The notes below the pieces were generated by a model that searched no databases, had not been told where the DNA came from, and worked only from the letters and a program-made list of their open reading frames with translations. Position numbers and translations under genes: made by a program. A stretch of DNA of 64,000 nucleotides from Sphingomonas sp. CBMAI 2297 (GTDB lineage Bacteria > Pseudomonadota > Alphaproteobacteria > Sphingomonadales > Sphingomonadaceae): NCBI RefSeq assembly GCF_029870595.1, contig NZ_JAPDIR010000021.1, forward strand, positions 1-64,000, written 5' to 3'. The stretch's first letter is position 1. Every line of letters begins with the position of its first letter. This document shows, one piece after another, positions 60,193-64,000 of this stretch.

Positions 60193-61413
60193 TCACGAAC
60201 CGGGACGTGCCTCATGTATCTCTGTCTGGTTGCCGGCGCCTTTGCCTTCTTCATCGCCGCGGTCGCCTTCCTCAGCATCGAGGACGCGGTTCGCTTCCGC
60301 GGGCGCTGAGCCGGTCTCGGCGCGGCCGGTGCGCTTCCAGGCGCCGCGCAGCAACCTGCCCGCCAGCGCGTCGAGCCCCGGCCGCACGAACAGCCAGTCG
60401 CGGATCGCCGGGCCCTTCGCGGCGCCGATCACCTGCTTGTAGCCGCTGTCGCCGGCGCCCCAGTCGACGGCGGCGATGCCGTCCTCGATCGCGCGGACGA
60501 GGTTGCGATAATAGAGCAGCCTGCCGGGCGAATGCTTGGCGAAGCGCGGATCATAGCTGTTCGCGATCGCATATTTCAGCGGACCGGCATTGAGGTCGAA
60601 CGAGAAGGCGGCGGGGGCGCCGTCGACGCGGAGCAGCGCCGTCCACATCATCCGGGCGATCACGGGATCCTCGGCGGCGGCGCGCCAGAAGCCGCCATGG
60701 CCGCGCGCGGTGAACTTGGCGTCCGAGCCGTCGGTCCGGGCCGCGATCCAGCTCTTCTCCTCGATGTCGGCCAGCGCCGCGAACGCCGCGTCGTTCCAGC
60801 CGGCGCCGTGGACGAAGCTCCACTCGAGCGCGCCATGGCCACCCAGATGCTTCTCGTGGAAGCGGTTCTTCTTGAGCGTCGAGTTGCGCGGCCAGGTGCC
60901 TTCGGCGCGCTCGGCGGCGATGTCGAGCAGGAAGCTGTCCGCCACGAACCGGTCGAGCACCGCCCAGCCCCGGTTGCGGGCCGCCTCCTTCAGCAGCTCG
61001 AGCCCGGGATCGCCGTCATAGACCGGGCCAACGCGCAGGGCGCGCGCCGTGCGGGCGAGCCGGGGAAGCAGCGCCTCGATCGCCTCCACGCCGGCATCTT
61101 CGCGGACGGGGAAGCTGCGGAAAGGCCAGTAGCAGCCGGGGATCGCGGCCAGCTTCGCCCAGGCGGGGCCGGCCGAGACGATCGGCAGCGCGGCCACCGG
61201 CTCGCCCTCGCGCGCCACGGTGAGCGTGCGGGCCTGGCCGCCATAGGTGCGGAGCGCGGCGGCGAACCAGCCATAGCGCAGGAACCGGTGCGACGGGCGG
61301 GCGCCCGCCGCCACGGCGTCGATCGCGCCGGCCAGCCCGTCGACGCAATCGACGGTGAGCGCCGGCGGCAGGCGCGTGAATTCCTCGAGCAGCATCGGCT
61401 TCGACATGGCCAT
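60193..61413 (-). CDS. GNAT-fold acetyltransferase (BioF2/FemAB-like)
   Basis: 406 aa. Two GNAT-like halves. TVDCVDGLAGAI and SHRFLRYGWFAAALRTYGGQ are in the first; PRNSTLKKNRFHEKHL, SFDLNAGPLKYAIANSYDPRFAKHSPGRLLYYRNLVRAIEDG and DWGAGDSGYKQVIG are in the second, typical of the CelD/BioF2 acetyltransferase-6 group. Role probably in polysaccharide or envelope modification. The last 35 or so residues (after GRAETGS) are acidic and low-complexity, and lie antisense to a small membrane ORF on the plus strand. Confidence 0.82.
   Translation of the reverse strand: MAMSKPMLLEEFTRLPPALTVDCVDGLAGAIDAVAAGARPSHRFLRYGWFAAALRTYGGQARTLTVAREGEPVAALPIVSAGPAWAKLAAIPGCYWPFRSFPVREDAGVEAIEALLPRLARTARALRVGPVYDGDPGLELLKEAARNRGWAVLDRFVADSFLLDIAAERAEGTWPRNSTLKKNRFHEKHLGGHGALEWSFVHGAGWNDAAFAALADIEEKSWIAARTDGSDAKFTARGHGGFWRAAAEDPVIARMMWTALLRVDGAPAAFSFDLNAGPLKYAIANSYDPRFAKHSPGRLLYYRNLVRAIEDGIAAVDWGAGDSGYKQVIGAAKGPAIRDWLFVRPGLDALAGRLLRGAWKRTGRAETGSAPAEANRVLDAEEGDRGDEEGKGAGNQTEIHEARPGS
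60214..60309 (+). CDS. 31-aa single-helix membrane protein candidate under an FNR box
   Basis: ATG at 60214, TGA at 60307-60309. The peptide has a 20-residue hydrophobic stretch (LCLVAGAFAFFIAAVAFLSI) followed by EDAVRFRGR, the form of small oxidase-associated or regulatory membrane peptides. An FNR box is 64 bp upstream and GGGA lies at 60202-60205. It is entirely antisense to the 3' end of the GNAT gene, so coding could be fortuitous. Confidence 0.4.
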   Translation: MYLCLVAGAFAFFIAAVAFLSIEDAVRFRGR

Positions 61414-61458
61414 GCTTCTAGCCCGGCACCCGTTACCAAGCCGTGATGACGCGGGCGG

Positions 61459-61818
61459 TCACGCTCCGCGGGCCCAGGCGCGGGCGGCGTCGAGCTCCTC
61501 GGGGGTGAAGATCTTCTGCTCGCCCGGCGCCATCCATCCGGTGGCGCGGCTGGCCGCGATGATCCAGCCGATATCGGTCACCACCGCGACGCGGCCGATC
61601 TTGGTGAGGTGGCCCACGCCCCAGCTGATGTCCTTCCACCATGCCGCCAGCTCCATGCCGGCGAAGCTGCGGATCACCGCGACCGCCGACAGCTTGCCGT
61701 GGCGGGCGATCACCGCCTCCATTTCGCTGGCCCCGGCGTCATATTCGGCGCGGGTGACTTCGCCGTCCACGGTGAACTCGATCACCCCGGCTTCCATGTC
61801 GGTTTCGAACTGCATCAT
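61459..61818 (-). CDS. SpoIIAA-like (STAS-related) protein
   Basis: 119 aa. MQFETDMEAGVIEFTVDGEVTRAEYDAG, then ISWGVGHLTKIGRVAVVTDIGWI and a C-terminal TPEELDAARAWARG match the SpoIIAA-like family. It is a lipid- or protein-binding STAS relative without the phosphorylated serine context. The start at 61818 is chosen for GGAGTG upstream; an ATG at 61848 is the alternative. Divergent from the DUF2721 gene. Confidence 0.82.
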   Translation of the reverse strand: MMQFETDMEAGVIEFTVDGEVTRAEYDAGASEMEAVIARHGKLSAVAVIRSFAGMELAAWWKDISWGVGHLTKIGRVAVVTDIGWIIAASRATGWMAPGEQKIFTPEELDAARAWARGA

Positions 61819-61860
61819 GGGCTTCACTCCGTTCGGTTCCCCGGTCATAACGCATGACGC

Positions 61861-62325
61861 ATGGAAGGCCCCTATCTCTCCACGGTTTCGGAAACGATTC
61901 AGGCGGCGATCGCGCCGGTGTTCCTCCTGGCGGGCATCGGGGCGTTCCTGAACGTGATGGTCGGCCGGCTCGCGCGCATCGTCGATCGCGCGCGCAACAT
62001 CGAGCAGCTCCACCCGCGCTCCACCGGGCCCGAGCATGATCGCCATGTGTGGGAGCTGCGCATCATCGATCGCCGCATCTCGGTGATCAACAACGCGATC
62101 TTCCTGTGCACGGCCAGCGCCCTCGCCATCTGCTTCGTCGTCGCGATGATGTTCGTCGCGCGGCTCAGCAACCTGCATGTCGGCATCTGGGTGGCGAGCG
62201 CCTTCATCGTCTCGATGCTGCTGCTGATGGCCGGCCTGATCTATTTCCTGTTCGAGGTGCGCATGTCGCTCGAGGCGATCCATGTGCGCGAGGAACTGCT
62301 CGAGCTGGACGGCAAGAAGAAATAG
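61861..62325 (+). CDS. DUF2721 family membrane protein
   Basis: 154 aa, three hydrophobic helices (about 15-33, 75-97, 103-124). TIQAAIAPVFLLAGIGAFLNVMVGRLARIVDRAR is the family N-terminal signature; a conserved RRISVINNAI follows. Function unknown. Convergent with the amidase gene, 12 bp apart, with a short GCGGC/GCCGC hairpin across the junction. Confidence 0.85.
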   Translation: MEGPYLSTVSETIQAAIAPVFLLAGIGAFLNVMVGRLARIVDRARNIEQLHPRSTGPEHDRHVWELRIIDRRISVINNAIFLCTASALAICFVVAMMFVARLSNLHVGIWVASAFIVSMLLLMAGLIYFLFEVRMSLEAIHVREELLELDGKKK

Positions 62326-62337
62326 TCGGCGCGGCGG

Positions 62338-63984
62338 CTATTGCCGCGGCCCCAGGTCGGCCGGGATCGTCGGCAGATATTGCGGTGCCACCCGGGCGTG
62401 CGTCGCCTGCTCATAGGCATAGCCGGCCTTGAGCAGCAGCCCGTCGGCATAGGCGGTGCCGATGAAGGAGAGGCCGGCCGGCAGCCCGTTCACCAGGCCC
62501 ATCGGCACGGTGAGGTGCGGATAGCCGGAGACTGCCGGCAGCTCGCTCGCCGAGGGCCCCTGGAACTGGTCGCCATGGGCGGGATCGCTCAGCCAGGGCG
62601 TGCCATAGGTCGGCGTGACCAGGATCTGCGCGTCCGCGGCCTTGAGCATCGCGTCGATCCCCTCGGGCCCGGCCATGCGCGCCGATTTCTCGCGCGCGGC
62701 CAGATATTCGGGATCGTCCAGGCCCTTGGACTTGTCGGCCTTGATGAAGGTCTCCTGGCCGAAGAACGGCATCTCGGCTTCCTTGTGCGCTTCGTTGAAG
62801 GCGATCAGGTCGGCGAGCGTCTTAGGGCCCACGCTGGCCGGAGTGGTGGCGAGATAGGCGGCCATGTCGGCCTTCAGCTCGGTGTGGAGGACCAGCCCCT
62901 CGGCATCGCCCAGGCCCTTCAGCTCGGGCATCTTCACTTCGACCAGCACCGCGCCGGCCGCGCCGAGCTCGGCGAGCGCCTTGTCGAAACGGGCGGCGAG
63001 GTCGGCCGCCATCTCGGGCTTCCAATAGCCGATCCGCATGCCCTTGAGCGCGTCCGGGCTCAGCCCGGCGGCATAGTCCTTGCGGTGCCTGTCCGCGTCC
63101 TTGGTCGCGGGGTCGGCGTCGTCGCTGCCCACCATCGCGCCGAACAGGATCGCCGCGTCCTTCACCGAGCGCGCCATCGGCCCCGGCGTATCCTGGCTGT
63201 GGCTGATCGGCACCACGCCGGTGCGGCTGATCAGCCCCAGCGTCGGCTTGAGCCCGACCAGCCCGTTCATCGCCGCCGGGCATACCACCGAGCCATCGGT
63301 CTCGGTGCCCACCGCCACCGCCGCCAGGCTCGCCGCGATCGCCGCGCCCGATCCGCTCGACGAGCCGCAGGCGGAGCGATCGAGCGCATAGGGGTTCTTC
63401 ACCAGCCCGCCCATCGCGCTCCAGCCGCTCATCGAATTGTTCGAGCGGATGTTCGCCCATTCGGAGAGGTTGGTCTTGCCGAGGATGATCGCGCCCCGCG
63501 CCCGCAGCCGCGCGACCAGCGGCGCGTCCCGCCCGGTATCGTTGTTGGCCAGCGCCAGGCTGCCCGCGGTGGTGGGCATGTTCTGCGTCTCGATATTGTC
63601 CTTGATCAGCACCGGGATGCCGTCGAGCGGGCCGAGCGGCTTGCCCGCCTTGCGCCGGTCGTCGCTGTCGCGGGCGTCGGCGCGCAGGTCCTTGGCCGGC
63701 GCGACGGCGATCACCGAGCGCAGCGTCGGGCCGGCGCGGTCGAGCTTGCCGATCCGCGCGACATAGGCGTCGACGATGTAGCTGCTGGTCATGCTCCCGT
63801 CGGCGAGCGCCGCGCGCAGCGCGTCGATCGACTGTTCCTCGACGGTGGGCAGCGGGCGCGGCGCTTCCTGGACGACGATGTCGGACGGGGCGGGAGCCGG
63901 CGCCGTGCCGGCCGGCGCCTCCTGCGCCCAGGCGGGCGACGCCCAGGCCAGAGCCACTGCCAGCGCCGTCATTCCCGTTCGCAT
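62338..63984 (-). CDS. Exported amidase-signature hydrolase
   Basis: 548 aa. Signal peptide to about residue 20 (AWA-Q), unlike cytoplasmic GatA. The Ser-cisSer-Lys triad is K128 (VLIKDNIET), the GSSSGSG serine near 208-210 and nucleophile S232 (TETDGSVV). NGLVGLKPTLGLISR and GPMARSVKDAA follow. Such periplasmic amidases act on varied amides or peptides; the substrate is not evident. The gene is complete; its start is 16 bp from the window end. Confidence 0.88.
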   Translation of the reverse strand: MRTGMTALAVALAWASPAWAQEAPAGTAPAPAPSDIVVQEAPRPLPTVEEQSIDALRAALADGSMTSSYIVDAYVARIGKLDRAGPTLRSVIAVAPAKDLRADARDSDDRRKAGKPLGPLDGIPVLIKDNIETQNMPTTAGSLALANNDTGRDAPLVARLRARGAIILGKTNLSEWANIRSNNSMSGWSAMGGLVKNPYALDRSACGSSSGSGAAIAASLAAVAVGTETDGSVVCPAAMNGLVGLKPTLGLISRTGVVPISHSQDTPGPMARSVKDAAILFGAMVGSDDADPATKDADRHRKDYAAGLSPDALKGMRIGYWKPEMAADLAARFDKALAELGAAGAVLVEVKMPELKGLGDAEGLVLHTELKADMAAYLATTPASVGPKTLADLIAFNEAHKEAEMPFFGQETFIKADKSKGLDDPEYLAAREKSARMAGPEGIDAMLKAADAQILVTPTYGTPWLSDPAHGDQFQGPSASELPAVSGYPHLTVPMGLVNGLPAGLSFIGTAYADGLLLKAGYAYEQATHARVAPQYLPTIPADLGPRQ

Positions 63985-64000
63985 ATGCCGTCCCCGAATC

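Overview
The window is high-GC chromosomal DNA from an alphaproteobacterium, most probably a sphingomonad (Sphingomonas or a close relative). The evidence is the four kinds of TonB-dependent receptor, the alginate catabolic genes, an Fnr/FixK-type regulator with a TTGAC-N4-GTCAA box, cobalamin riboswitches in front of btuB genes, and short GTCATCCCCGC hairpin repeats between genes. I saw no rRNA, phage, insertion sequence or CRISPR array. Most long antisense reading frames are high-GC shadows of real genes.

Layout. (1) 186-3069: a ZnuD-like TonB receptor divergent from a small membrane protein. (2) 3110-15483: an alginate utilisation locus. PL6 and PL17 lyases, an MFS uronate transporter, a DEH-reductase-like SDR and an SGNH esterase form one tightly packed operon. 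After a TauE/SafE permease come a KDG-kinase-like gene, a divergent large TonB receptor and a FadR-type GntR regulator. AATTGGTAT half-sites, resembling the UxuR/ExuR operator, recur at these promoters. (3) 15588-22701: an orphan promoter with a 12-codon stub, then a 2015-residue autotransporter with a large internal duplication and a small EF-hand protein. (4) 22706-26257: a serine hydrolase and a membrane LytTR regulator facing each other across an operator-rich gap, plus a conserved hypothetical. (5) 26325-41935: a B12 import and salvage region, all on the minus strand. Two cobalamin riboswitches head two transcription units. One carries btuB2, cobO, btuF, btuC, btuD and a PhyH-like dioxygenase. 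The other carries btuB1, a membrane protein, a DUF1636 protein, cobT, cobC, cobS, cobD, cbiB, cobQ and cobU. Corrin-ring genes and bluB are absent from the window. (6) 42275-48793: a two-component system divergent from a TonB receptor and a purple-acid-phosphatase-like enzyme, probably a phosphate-ester acquisition module. (7) 48992-63984: housekeeping and regulatory genes: tRNA-Lys, folK, a family 5 uracil-DNA glycosylase, an Asp/Glu racemase, N-carbamoylputrescine amidase, lnt, metK, two degenerate EAL proteins, trmB, a class V aminotransferase, an Fnr regulator, a GNAT protein, a SpoIIAA-like protein, a DUF2721 protein and an amidase.

How the genes fit together. The alginate locus covers polymer cleavage (PL6), exolytic depolymerisation (PL17), inner-membrane uptake, DEH reduction to KDG and KDG phosphorylation; only the KDPG aldolase is missing here. 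The B12 region covers outer-membrane capture (two receptors), BtuCDF import, adenosylation, amidation, aminopropanol attachment and nucleotide-loop assembly. The organism can therefore probably salvage incomplete corrinoids, while nothing in this window would build the ring. The least explained parts are the dioxygenase in the B12 operon, the LytTR and hydrolase pair, the catalytically degenerate EAL pair, and a 31-codon membrane ORF downstream of an FNR box.
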